Shown: positions 52,682 to 63,703, counted from the stretch's first letter. The stretch is 64,000 nucleotides of DNA from Puccinia triticina (GCF_026914185.1 NC_070563.1:2935001-2999000), one strand, 5' to 3'. Numbers and translations are program-made. The notes: generated by a model not told the origin, from the letters alone.

Positions 52682-54840
52682 GACGGGTCAGGCGATCCTT
52701 CAGGTAGCTCCACGATCCTCCCGCAGTGAGTCATGACCGCCTTCTTCCCATAAGCCGGGAATTCGCGCTCCCATCGCCCCTTCTCGACCGGACATAGAGA
52801 AAACTCGATATTGCGGCCCTCCGAATCCGGGAGAATGATCCTTTCCCCGCCAGTGGGTGAGAACAACAAAGTAGCCTCGAAGTCGATAAGGAATGGTCGA
52901 CCCAAAATGAATGGGCTATCCTGGCGCGTGATCCAGAAGTGGCAAGTGCCTATGATGCTCTTGCCCACCCGAATAGGGACATCCTCCGCCACTCCAATCA
53001 ACTCACAGGCTTGATTATTGATGCCGTAAACAGCGGATGAGAAGTTGACCCGCGGCGTGAGGTTGAAGCGCTTCGCCATTGCATCTGAAATGATGTTAAG
53101 CTGGGAGCCCGAGTCAATCAGAGGGGACGACGAGTGCTCCCCAGCTCCGACCAAGCATGCGAGATAGCCTAGGGGGCAGGAATAGAGGTTTGGTTCGGGA
53201 GTTGATTCTGCGAATTCGGTCCCTTCGGCCAGAGTCCCGGAGTGAACCTTCAGATCGTCTGGGCCGACCTCCACGCGACGCCGGGCCACCCATCTCTTCA
53301 TCCCATCCGCTACAGCTGGCGAGATTGAACAGATCTCGGCGACCGTCATCGAAACTGGTAGATCTGAAATTTTTCTGAGGACGCCGTCCACTGCATCAGG
53401 ATGATCTCGGGAGACCTCCCGCTCAAACCTAACTTTAGGAGGTGCGGCAGCTTTTGGTGGCGTAGCCGGTCGTACTGGAGCTTCCTTGAGGGAAGAAACA
53501 GGTGGCTGCGGGTCGTTCATGATCCGATCGAAGAGTTCCGCCTCCTCCTCCGCGTTGTCCTTTTCGGGGTCCGCAGGAGAGCCCGCTGCCTTCCGCATCG
53601 GCCTTTTAGGATGATTAGATGGAACGAGGGGAGCCTTGTAAGGCCGAGGCTCCTCGTGCCGCTTCTTTCCAGCCGGATCGGACTCATAAGCCCCAGCGAA
53701 TGACTGAGACGATACCGCTGGGGGGTACCATGGCTGCAATGACCCACAGCTTGCCTTGTACTCGGTCGTAGCGGCAGCGGATGATTGGCGAGTGGGCGTC
53801 GATGGCCTGGGTGGCCCAGAAGAGGAAGAGGGCTGATAAGAAGCGACTACATGCCGAATCGGGCGACTGCGGTCGAAGGGAATCAGAGCCCCATTCGGAA
53901 GGAAGAAATTTGTACCTCGTTGCTCGACGAGACCCGCCTCCTTGTCCTTTTGGAGCTCCGGGCATCGAGCCGTTCCGTGACGCTCCCGATGACAATAATA
54001 ACACACTAGCGGTGGGCGCTCCGTCGACGTCGAGACCTTCCCACCTTCTCCTTTCATGTACTGCTCGAATGCTTTGAAAAGCTTGGTGAGTTCCTCCATA
54101 GACGGCTCGGTTTTAGGAGCAGAATCAGTTGTCTTCGGGCGCTGATCCTCGCCCATCTTCTTCATCACATCGTTCGCGGTTTGGAAAGGAGAAGCCACCG
54201 GGGCTGACGTTCTTGTGTCTTCGAAAGTGAGAGATATCTGTCCTTTCATGACAGTGTCGACTGCGCTTCGCAAAATCTTAAAAGAAGGCAACCGAGCCCG
54301 ATTATCGGGTGTCACAATCAGAGTATTTTCTTTTATGAGCTGATCCCGAATACGACCCTGGAAACCTTCCGAAAACGCCTGATAGAAAGGCTTCTTAAGC
54401 TCTTCGGCCGATTTGACATGACTCTTCGAGACCAGGTAGGCTTGAATTGGGTCCCAAGCCTTGCGAAACGAGTGATAGTCCGATACCGACGCAACACCCC
54501 CTTTTTCTACCCACGTATTGACCAAACTGGTGATGTCCCTCTCGGTGAACAGAGCCTTGTCGACATCAACCCAGTAGCTCAGCATAGCAGCTTTGAGCTT
54601 CGACCAATCGGGCGGCTTATAGCCATCGAGCGTCGCCAGGATAGTCCGGGTTTCCCCATCCTCAACAAACGAGCCGATCTGACGAGCCTTGTCGTAATCC
54701 GACGCGCCGTCCAATTCCGCAGCTAGCTCGTAGTCATCCAGAAACAGCTCGACTTCCGAGCCCGAGAACTTCAGTGCCTTGTTTTGAGGCTTGATCTTGA
54801 CCATCCTCGCTCGCGGAGGGTCCAAAGAGTTGTCGGCCAT
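52672..54840 (-). CDS. gag: Gypsy-3 gag with fused aspartic protease
   Basis: 722 aa from the ATG at 54840. The capsid-like N-terminal half is followed by a CCHC zinc knuckle (CYYCHRERHGTARC, about residue 285) and a long Pro/Ser-rich linker. A retropepsin-type protease near residue 575 has the active site DSGSQLNIIS and the later ILGRPFLIDF. Placing protease upstream of the frame junction means it is made at gag levels, unlike in Gypsy-2. The frame ends TCT TTT TTA TGA. Confidence 0.94.
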   Translation of the reverse strand: MADNSLDPPRARMVKIKPQNKALKFSGSEVELFLDDYELAAELDGASDYDKARQIGSFVEDGETRTILATLDGYKPPDWSKLKAAMLSYWVDVDKALFTERDITSLVNTWVEKGGVASVSDYHSFRKAWDPIQAYLVSKSHVKSAEELKKPFYQAFSEGFQGRIRDQLIKENTLIVTPDNRARLPSFKILRSAVDTVMKGQISLTFEDTRTSAPVASPFQTANDVMKKMGEDQRPKTTDSAPKTEPSMEELTKLFKAFEQYMKGEGGKVSTSTERPPLVCYYCHRERHGTARCPELQKDKEAGLVEQRGTNFFLPNGALIPFDRSRPIRHVVASYQPSSSSGPPRPSTPTRQSSAAATTEYKASCGSLQPWYPPAVSSQSFAGAYESDPAGKKRHEEPRPYKAPLVPSNHPKRPMRKAAGSPADPEKDNAEEEAELFDRIMNDPQPPVSSLKEAPVRPATPPKAAAPPKVRFEREVSRDHPDAVDGVLRKISDLPVSMTVAEICSISPAVADGMKRWVARRRVEVGPDDLKVHSGTLAEGTEFAESTPEPNLYSCPLGYLACLVGAGEHSSSPLIDSGSQLNIISDAMAKRFNLTPRVNFSSAVYGINNQACELIGVAEDVPIRVGKSIIGTCHFWITRQDSPFILGRPFLIDFEATLLFSPTGGERIILPDSEGRNIEFSLCPVEKGRWEREFPAYGKKAVMTHCGRIVELPEGSPDPSFL

Positions 54841-54884
54841 CGCAAGGGGAAATCTGAGGGGAAAACCAAACAGGGAATCGAGGG

Positions 54885-54990
54885 GCGGCTCACAGCGGTG
54901 GCGATGATGCTTTGACCAACCTAGTAGACTTCGGAGGTGCTACTAAGTGGAGGGGACTTACTTCTGCTGCTCCTATGCCCCGCTACTGAA
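54885..54990 (-). repeat. Gypsy-3 internal module, copy 4 (gag leader)
   Basis: Layout GCGGGGCATAGGAGCAGCAG, AAGTAAGTCCCCTCC, TAGCACCTCC, GCCACCGCTGTGAGCC. It lies in the untranslated leader about 50 bp before the gag ATG. Confidence 0.6.
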
Positions 54991-55226
54991 CACCTAAAAA
55001 AAAAGAAATAAAGAAACGACCGGGTCCTCAAACGTTTTGATCCTGAAACGTGAACGGGACCGACTTGAGCGAGGCGAGGGACGAAGATGATCGGATTGAT
55101 GCGGGTCCAGAACAAAGGGAACCCAACTGGTTTCAGCGACGATTCTCGGTAATTTGGATGAATAGGAATTGAAAGAAAAGAAGAAAAAAGAAAAGTTTAA
55201 CCGCCAAACGCCTCAAAACCACAGTT

Positions 55227-55276
55227 CGAGACTGTAAATCTTGAGGTCGCTGGTTCGATCCCGGCTCGGGGGACCA
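55227..55276 (+). other. tRNA-Tyr-derived extended primer-binding region of Gypsy-3
   Basis: Read on the plus strand, this is the 3' part of a tRNA from the anticodon stem to the CCA end. The anticodon stem is CGAGA/TCTTG with loop CTGTAAA (anticodon GTA, Tyr), then a variable loop, the T-arm GCTGG TTCGATC CCGGC, acceptor strand TCGGGGG, discriminator A and CCA. It sits 4 bases inside the 5' LTR, exactly where the primer site belongs. There is no intron after the anticodon, and the CCA is not encoded in eukaryotic tRNA genes, so the source was a mature tRNA. The 5' part (acceptor 5' strand and D arm) is absent, so it is not a tRNA gene. Confidence 0.85.
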
Positions 55277-55280
55277 AATA

Positions 55281-55992
55281 TGGAGCTCCGTCCGGTGCTA
55301 GGCCGGCGGCAGCGCTGGGAGGGGAAAAGGTGCTCTGGGAGCTGCCCTCACGGATGGTCCGGAAAAGAGTCGTAGGGGATTCGGGGTGATAGCTTTGGTG
55401 GAGTGGTTTTGAGATTTCGCCGGGGCTTGGATCCTCGGCGGCGGTTTGGGTTTGTTGGGAAGGTGGATTCTGGAAGGGACTCTGGGAATTCTTGATGGGA
55501 CTCTTGACTCTTGGGACTCGGAAAAGATTCTTGCTTTGATAACTCCTGACTTGGATCAGAACAGGTGCTATGGCCTCCTATCCTCCAAGTTCGCCGGGAA
55601 CTTGGATTCCTGGAGGCCTGTCACAAGCATGTCATCATCTCCTCGCGCGCCGTGCGCGCGCACACACCAAAGACAACAGAAAAGAAGAAAAGAAACACAA
55701 CACAAAAATGAAGCAGAGGGCAGAAAAAAAATGAGAGACATGATAAATGGAAGAGTGAGAGAAGAAAAACAATCCAGAAATAAGAAACAGATAATCTGTG
55801 TTAGGACCAAGAAATGTGAAGATAAGTGAGTGAGAGGGGGGGGAAGAGTTGGGAGTGAAAATAAAGAGAGTGGGACAGGGGTAAGAAAGAGAATCCAGAA
55901 GAAACTGAGGGAATCTTGAGGGTTGGGCCTTGAAGCTTGAGTCTTGATCTTGAGGATTGAAAATGAACTTGACCACCATTTTGACCACCACA
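55281..55992 (-). repeat. Gypsy-3 5' LTR (712 bp)
   Basis: Apparently identical to 47790-48501; followed by the GCGGTA target duplication. Confidence 0.95.
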
Positions 55993-55998
55993 GCGGTA

Positions 55999-58829
55999 AA
56001 AATATGAAGCTGTCAAGATGTACATCCATCAATAGATTTCAAATCAATCAATGACAAGTTGAAAGTTTGTGATGTGAAAGTTCATGACGTGTTCAGGCAG
56101 CACTTTTAGTAATGTAGCTGCAGTTTCATATTGAGGTAAAAATGCATGGGAGGAGGGTATATGCTGAAGCTGGACAATCTGGACCTAAACTGATGGCTGC
56201 AATGTCATGTGTAAAAGTAAAACCTGTGACCTGATTTTTGGAAATCTCTGTCATGAGAGAAAGACAAATGTTGTGGTTGATGTGACCAATCTTCCTCTAT
56301 GTATTGGGGAAAATTGGATCCAGAGTTTACTGGCAGCGAAATGAAGCTTGGAGATCTTTCAAGAAGCTGTAAATACACCTGAAAAGATGTCTCAAATCAG
56401 AGATTAATTTGGAATATTTTAAATCACAGTGAGTCGAATGGGAGAATTAATACTCTCTGGATATTTTCCATTTTTTGGGGAAAAGAATTATTGGATCTGT
56501 ATTCGGAATAGTAAATCAGATTTCCCCTCTCATAACAAAGTGGTAGCATGTGTAGGTATTTATTCCATAAATTAAGTCTGGACATGTCTGCTGCTCGACA
56601 TAATCAGGGATAGTGAAAACAAAAAACATCCCCCTCATGTACGCGCGTACATGATGGGGACATCAAAAGATGGAACAAGAGGACAGTCTGTAACTTGAGA
56701 TCAGATCCAACTGTTGATGATCTACGACCATCTTTCTTTGGTAAAATTCAACGGGGAGTAATGGGAGGGGGTGAGTTTTGTGGGATTTAGCTGAGATGAT
56801 CGGAGTTGTCAAAGTGGACCAACACAATGGTGACTTGTAAATGCATCAGGTGTAATAAAAGCAATGGCCGTTGCCTGCCACAATCAACTTTACACACGGC
56901 CATCCAAGTTGCATCTTGCCGTGCCAGCACAACCATTGATGGAGTTTCTTGCCCACCAGTTCTAATTTGTAGTTTTCACGTATAACAAGATATACACTGC
57001 TCAAAACTTTGGTCAATTACTTCTTAGACACAACCATTCCACATAGAAGTCATGGTAATATGATGAAGTTTAATGGTCTCCCATGTCATCTACTGAAGTA
57101 TTTTGAAGGCTAGGATTTATGCACAAAAATTGAGAATTTATAACACGTAAATCTGTGTGAGACACCCAGACTGGAGATCATTCTGCAATTATCCACCACA
57201 CAAATTCCCTTTCCTGGAACTCTGGTCCTCACAAAAAATCAGGCTTTCCCCACTATAACATCCCAAAACATTAATGGGGTTCCACATTCTGGATTGCTAT
57301 GTATCCACGCGGGGTGGACAAGATGGAATGGGGAAAATACATGTAGGGGAAGAGTGGCTATCAATTGTAACCATTGAACACTTGAAAACCAATCAAATCA
57401 TGGCTTTGTCCTGCTATAAATACTAGCTGAATTGATTTTTGTCATTTCCTTACTATTCAGACCTGTGTAGCAGGAAAAGAATTACTGATGCCGTATCAAT
57501 TTCCATAGCCAATCAGCCCTCACTAATGTGCTTTGTGGTTAATATGCAACTGAATGACTGGACCTGGCCATTTTAAAACAAGGAGACCAGTTGCAGTAAA
57601 GGGATCAATTGTCCCAGGAGAATGTACCGGCATCTTAACTATCCAGACATATCTCAAATTATGAAGTGATGATCTCCAAAAACAGGTGCCAGTCGGCCCC
57701 AGGATACTCACTGGTCTAATATTTCATGAGGTCTGCAATATTAAAAAACTACCCAGGAATACAGGACACAACTACAAACTCCCGCAGAGTCCTGATTGGC
57801 ATGTTAGATTAGACTCACACCCCCACTACTGATAAGATTCTGATGTTGCTTTGTGATTTGGTGGTCATCCAGATGTAAATGAATAAGTCTTTATGCTCAA
57901 TTGTCTTGCCTGGGGCAATAATGCAAAGGAACGCCTCCCATAACAATTGTCTTGTCAATTGAGGATAGTTGGGGCCTCCAGGCCAGGCAATCACGTCATA
58001 TGAATGTTGAATGGCTATTTGTAAAGGAAAATCCAGAGGACAAGAGAAACAGTTTATTGGCAAAGAGACATAGGATATTGTATTTCTGTAACTCCCTGAG
58101 GGCCAAATGAGGCCTTTTTTTGTAGCTGTGTCTTGCATTTAGAGAAACGGTTCTCTGCAAGTTTAGGCATCAGGAAATTTGATTGAGATGGGCTTTTGGT
58201 AATGGGTTGCGGAAGTATCAATTTTAGCACATAGTTTTGCACTGAAATTTGAAGTCCTTGTCCCAGGATATTTGGGTGATGGAAGGGGGATTTTGGGTGG
58301 AGGCGTACCAAAATGTACGCGCGTACATGACAGTGCACACTGCACACTGCATGGTACATGTCGATGAAACTGACATGCAGGGTAATCATACAAACATGTG
58401 ATGTAGCATCCAAATATACCAGTTGAAGTCAAAGTGTAACAAAGGGTATATTACACACAAAGACAAAAAAATCCAAACCTAGATGGCCGCAGTTGAGAAT
58501 AAACGTTGCAAGAATTTTCAAATTGCTGCAACTGATGATGTAGAACAAAGAGGCTGGCTGACTTCTACATTTCAAAACTAATACGTAGCATCCTTTATTC
58601 CTGGAATGGGATAACACAGGGAAGTAAAGAGAATAAACCTTTTGCCTTTGTGGGTGGAAATTTGACACCAAATTCTTTTGCTGTCCGTCACCTTTGGAGG
58701 CAGGGGATGGCCGAATAAAAGAAAAGCTTCAATGCTGGTTGGGTCTTCCTTGTCCCATCCCACCCTCAAACTCTAGAATTGCCAGTCAGAACTCAACCTA
58801 CGTTATATCAAAACAACTAAACAATCATA
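55999..58829. other. 2.8-kb non-coding region with two palindromic repeats
   Basis: No supported gene. ATGTACGCGCGTACAT palindromes lie at 56637-56652 and 58313-58328, related to those at 34415 and 34514. An open minus-strand frame at 57815-58138 (107 codons) has neither splice partners nor recognisable domains and was not called. Confidence 0.5.
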
Positions 58830-59569
58830 ATGATTGAGGTTGCTGCTAATTTATTTCTTGCAAATACATGTAGTATCCAAGTTGTTGGAGAAGAAATACG
58901 GCTGAGCTCTCCTATTGCATCATATCAGCTCCCACCATCATACACCGGCTATCAACAATATAACGTTGTGCTCAAATTGTCTGATCCTGCTATTCCTGCA
59001 ATCTTCTATGATAGTCTTGCCCAAATCTTCCTTTGCGGAAAATTAACTTTGTGTCCGATGTCAAACCAACCAACTATTACTGTAGAGAACCATCATTGGT
59101 ACATTCACCATGGTCAACTTCCCGACCTGTATCAATACGAAAACGCCCAGGTGTTTGGGATGGCTCGAGTTGTAAAGGTCCACTGGCATCTGATTCACGA
59201 GAGGGTCTCTCATCTCAAAGTTGTTGATCCTACGATGAAACAGGTATGGGATTTACCTCTGGACCAGAATATTGATTTAGAAGTTAGATAATGCCCCATG
59301 ATCTTGGCTTAAGTCTGTTCTGTGAACTTGCTGATTGTCCCTGTCTGCAGTCAAAATCCGGTTGAATCAATTTGTGTTCACTCAATTCGCAGGCGCTCAA
59401 AAGCTTTCAAGACCTTAAAAACGGAGATTCTATTAGGTTTGGCGGAAGTGCAGCTCGAGTGCCCAGTGTCCGCTATGGATTGCTTTCTGTTGGTGTATGT
59501 ATCCCGCCATCTAATCAAGACTGTCTTCATCCACAAGCAGGCGCTGATTGGCTGTCTGGGTATCATTGA
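58830..59569 (+). CDS. unrecognised protein, two exons, 196 aa
   Basis: Exon 1 (58830-59243) ends at a phase-0 donor CAG|GTATGG. Exon 2 (59393-59569) begins after TTCGCAG, also phase 0, and ends at TGA 59567-59569. The product has alternating hydrophobic residues suggestive of beta structure (VVLKLSDPAIPAIFY, MARVVKVHWHLI, GDSIRFGGSA, LLSVGVCIPP). There is no signal peptide, membrane segment or known motif. Splicing at consistent phase with no internal stop is the main support. It could be a host gene or part of a multicopy rust gene or transposon accessory gene. I do not recognise the family. Confidence 0.45.
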
Positions 59570-60260
59570 TTTTAGGCTGAGTGTGTGGTGAAACTTATTC
59601 GATCAGAGGTAGCTGGATACTGCTTGAGGAGCAATCCAAAAAAGAGATACAAACTGGAAGCCAAAGATTGGAAGGCACCCCGAACCACAAGAAGGAAATC
59701 CAACAAGAAAGTTCACCACCGCCGAACCTAAGGATTACCATTTGCTTTCATTTTGCTCACTTATGACTACTCTACCCCATGCTTTAACCAACAGATATAC
59801 CAACACAACAATACATTTGAAAGGATTTGCCTCAGACGTATGACAAAAAATTGCCGTAGAGACATTCAAGGAATGCCACTATGCTTACTGAGGCTTGGCT
59901 GAGCAATACATGGGGTGTGAAGGGAATTTGCATCGTGTGTGAATGTGTTACACACTCCACTGTTTGAATGCAAACTACAACATCCCTTGTAAGAGATAAT
60001 CGGGGAAACCCCATATTGAAAGAAGACAAATTGATGTCAAGATGGAATTTAGAGAGAATCACAATCAGAAAAAATACTTTCAAAAGAATCATGTGTGGCT
60101 AGGAACAACGGTTGATTACAGCCTCAGTGTCTGGGAAGCTGAATTCTGATATTTGTCAAAAATCAAATCACTGAAGGAATAAATAAAATTGAGAGTATGA
60201 GTAAAATACCATCAGACAGAGATAAAATTTACCGTATGTATATGTACAAGCTTCAAGAAT
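59570..60260. other. non-coding stretch
   Basis: Nothing supported. A basic frame at about 59581-59766 follows the previous gene but lacks splice support; it may be the 3' untranslated region or a further exon. Confidence 0.35.
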
Positions 60261-62723
60261 TTAACTATCTTCTATTTGACGAGAAGCATGGGGAATAAGG
60301 AATGGCGAAGTGGGCTGGCATTCTGCCCAATGGCTGAGAAAATCAAGAGTGATGGCCTCAGCAATCTCATGGCGAGTTGGGGTCTTCTCCATGTGGGAGA
60401 TTTTGTTGGGCAGGCGGAAGACAGGCGCAAATATTTGAACAATATATGCTGAGAGGTTTTTCCAGATGGGTTCTTTGGGTGTGTGAGATGAAGTTGAGTA
60501 TTGCTTAACCACTGCCATCGCCTGGGTGAATTCCATGCAATCAGAGCCAACCGCATGGCGGTGGTTCTTGGATGCTAGAAAAAGACCGCGAACACCACCA
60601 AGGATGAAAAATATCAAAGGCTGGTAGTTTTGTCAACGCTGGTATGACTGGAGTTTGCGAGTCGATTCATCTTGAAGCTTGGCCAATTCTGATGATTCTT
60701 GGTCAATCTGGGTGACAGCATCGGATGATTTACGAGTAGCAGCGCGGTTCCGTTTATTGGTTTTTTTCTGGACTTCCGTCTGTGGTGGCTCGCTGAGTGC
60801 ATGCGTTTGGAAGATGACGTATGCTGAGAGAACATCAAGAATGAGATTTAAGAAATCATGGAGAACATCAGAAGAGTGAGATCTCTGAGGGATTTGAGCA
60901 TCCAAATTGGGATCTTCTTCAACAGACTCAAAGGTGGAGTTGTGATTTTTGATGGCCTCGATGTATTGAAGTACTTGCACACCTTGAATGATTTGGTCGT
61001 TACTCTCGTGGGTGGTTGGGACGGGTGGCTTGTAAAAATTATTCGCCATGATCTCAACAGATGCTGCAACAAGTTTGGCCCACTCAGCAATCGAGGATTT
61101 GGTAGGGTGTGCCAGTCGATAGAGGAAACAAACTAGGGTTGATTCTGGATGTGGTGTCTTGGCAGCGGTAGAGATGAAAGCTTGGGGCGGAAGGGATTTG
61201 TCTTTGTTTCCAAATGTTGCTAGCAGGGGGAAGTCGATGATGTCCGGACAGTACCACTGTTCATTATGTGATGGTGACAAGAAGCTGTTGGATAAAGAGA
61301 GGGCAGGAATAACCTAATCGTTAGTTATTATGTGTTTGGCAGGAGTGATAAAAATCTAAGAATCAACACTTACCCAGGGAGCTGATTGTTTTAATCCAGG
61401 ATGCATATGAGCATGCCGTGCGTTGAAAGTGGAATTCAGGGTTTGGAGGAGCCAAAGTTCGCATGGAATGTACACAAAATTGAACAAGAGAGGTGAGGGA
61501 AGCCCAGGTCGTTTGGTACCTCTGCCAAGATGGTTTCAATCCCTCAAAATCTTGGTGAATATGAACAACTTTGATTCGCACATTGACAAACTTGAGGATT
61601 GTCAGTGGTCAAACAGGTACCTGACAAGCCAGATTGGAACAGTTTTCCGTCGATGTTCCACCAGAGGTTGGATTTGGTTGTCCTGAAGAGGTATCTGGAC
61701 CACTGGGGGAAGGTGGAGCATCTGAATTCTTTGGCAAAGGTTCGGGTGCTCCTGTCGGTTCCTGTTGGGATGGGTCGATAGCAGCTGCTGAATTATTGTT
61801 TGAGACGCCTGGTTGTCCATTGTTGGTCTCAGGGGCAGCTGATGGGTGGAACTCAGGTGCAATCGGATTTTCTTGATTATCAATAGCGGAGTGCCTATCA
61901 ATAGTTTGGACTTGAGATTGGCCGAGTGGAGTGGGCGAAGCCTGTCCAGGATTAGTGGAGGTGTCCTGTGATCTGTGAGGTTCGGAAGTATTGATGGTTG
62001 GAACAGGTGCCTCGAGTGAGCCCACTGAGGTCTCAATGGTCATATTTTTCGTGAGAGCATTTTGCGCAATGGGATTCTGAGGTTGGGCTGATGCAGTTGG
62101 CGGATTTGCTGGCTTTGAGGGGTTATACTCTGTTGTGGTTGTCGCATTCTTGGCCAACAGGTCCACTGGCCGAGAGGAGCCAGCTTTCTTTGCTTGTTTC
62201 TTGGGAGGCTTGCTAGATACAGTTGAAATTCGCGGTGAGGTGGAGCTGAGTTTAACTGCTTCAATCTTGATGGCTTCCTCATCGGGAATTTCTCCGGTTT
62301 CCTCCCAGGCTTGGGAAAAGTTTCAGGTATAAATACAATGCAGCCTTGGAATGGGATAGAGGAATCTTAAAAACCACTGGACTCACTGCGTTTTGTGCTG
62401 GTAATGGTATTAGCAAGGACATTGACTAGATTTTTCCAGCTTCGGGGGAGCTTGAGGTTTCTGAGGCCTTGTGCAGCTTTTTCAGCAACTTGAATCGGCT
62501 GTCCGAACTCCTCTGCTGTTATTTGCTGGATTTCACTATTGAGGATGGGTTCAGTCGGATTAAGAGGAAGAGGACCACCGGGATCACTTTTGCTAATAGC
62601 AAACTCCTCAAAAGTTGGTGCTGGTAAGGTCTGGGATGGAAAGTTCACTTCGAGCACCTGACGACCTAGAGGAAGATGTCCAAGGTGAGAAACAGGCTGG
62701 AGGTCATCATCAGAATCATTCAA
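60261..62723 (-). pseudogene. unrecognised multi-exon gene, probably broken
   Basis: Minus-strand exon-like blocks run from about 62723 to 62388, 62318 to 61623, 61600 to about 61374, and 61310 to 60261. Splice phases match between the first three: AACGCA|GTGAGT to CCCAAG|CC, and CAG|GTACCT to CTCAAG|TT. The second block is Ser/Pro/Thr/Gln-rich and disordered. The third and fourth are more structured (FEGLKPSWQRYQTTWASL; WYCPDIIDFPLLATFG; LFLASKNHRHAVGSDCMEFT). The third-to-fourth junction does not keep frame with any obvious splice pair, and a TGA at 60633-60635 interrupts the last block. The family is not recognised; the disorder-plus-conserved-block layout suggests a multicopy rust gene. 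Its 5' exon may lie at 63704-63787, beyond an LTR-like insertion. Confidence 0.45.
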
Positions 62724-62765
62724 TTAACATACTTGGTGGGGGAGTAGAAGGGTCTGATGGGACGG

Positions 62766-63700
62766 TGTGGAACTACTCAAGGGGGAGAATAGAGCTTGGA
62801 AGGGAAATGGATAGCAACACTAGTACTAATGTAAGCTATGCAAGGGTGCTGATGAGGCTGCCTTCCTGACTAATGCTGAGGGGATGAGAGTAACACTAAG
62901 AAAAAGAAGAAAAAGGTGTGGCTGATTTCTGCTTGATCTTAGGAGCTAGTACTATGAGCTTTAACTACTGACTACTGAGGGTAAGAGAGTTGGAGGAGTG
63001 ATGAGAGTGCGGAATGCAATGGCACGGTTTAATGGCAAGGGGTTGATGAGAATGGGCACTTATAATTTCTGTATCTAAAATTATCTATAAATTCTGCATA
63101 AGGTACAAGTGAGGGGGGAAAGACAGTTCTTATATGAAGGAAGGATGAGCACAGACAATAAGGAGTTCTGGCTATGAGAATGAAGGTTGTACAAATGAGG
63201 AAGAGTGATGTGAACATAGTAACAGTATGTAATGATGAGCAATGCTGAAAGGAGAATGCTGGTTATGGGAATAAAAGAATGTACTAATGGGGAAGAGTGA
63301 TGAGAACATAGTAACTACTTGTAATGATGAGCACTACTGAAAGAGGTAAGCACAGATCCAATGATGTAATGTGTACAATAGGCATAGTACATAATGAGAA
63401 ATGTATGTAAAGGGTTTAGTATGTGAGAATAAATATGTAAAAGGAATTTACTGTAATGATTCAAGTAGGTTACTAATGAAATGAGTATTGTAACTAATGA
63501 AGAATGTAGGTTGTCTGTAAGTCTTATATCCTTATATAACTACTGAACCATTGAAGATAAGGGGGTACTATGTATGAGTGACTATAGGTGAAATTTGGCG
63601 TAGAATCTGAATATGCAATAATAATGAAGTATTTGTGAAGGGTTATGGGGGAAATGGGAAATGTAATGATGAATGTATGTAAAGAAAAGCAATAAAATAC
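62766..63700 (+). repeat. LTR-like repeat related to the solo LTR at 13369
   Basis: It begins TGTGGAACTACTC and keeps the order GAATAGAGCT, GGAAATGG, GGCTGCC, AGAAAAAGAAGAAAAAG, GGTGTGG seen in the first ~140 bp of 13369-14341. The right end is not defined; no TTACCACA-type terminus was found. The following sequence is monotonous TAATGATGAG/ATGTAATG-type A/G/T-rich DNA without a gene. Confidence 0.5.
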
Positions 63701-63703
63701 TAC

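Larger units (their letters stand above)
47790..55992 (-). mobile_element. Gypsy-3, apparently intact Ty3/gypsy element
   Basis: Two 712-bp LTRs (47790-48501 and 55281-55992) look identical. They are flanked by GCGGTA on both sides (47784-47789 and 55993-55998), a 5-6 bp target duplication. Inside are a 722-aa gag-protease frame, a 1337-aa pol frame overlapping it at ATGA, a tRNA-derived primer region and a polypurine tract. All long frames are open, so insertion is recent. Confidence 0.96.

Noticed and set aside
55201..55280. Intact tRNA-Tyr gene
   Set aside because: Only positions 27-76 are present. The D arm and 5' acceptor strand are missing and the CCA is encoded, so it is a primer-derived copy, not a gene.
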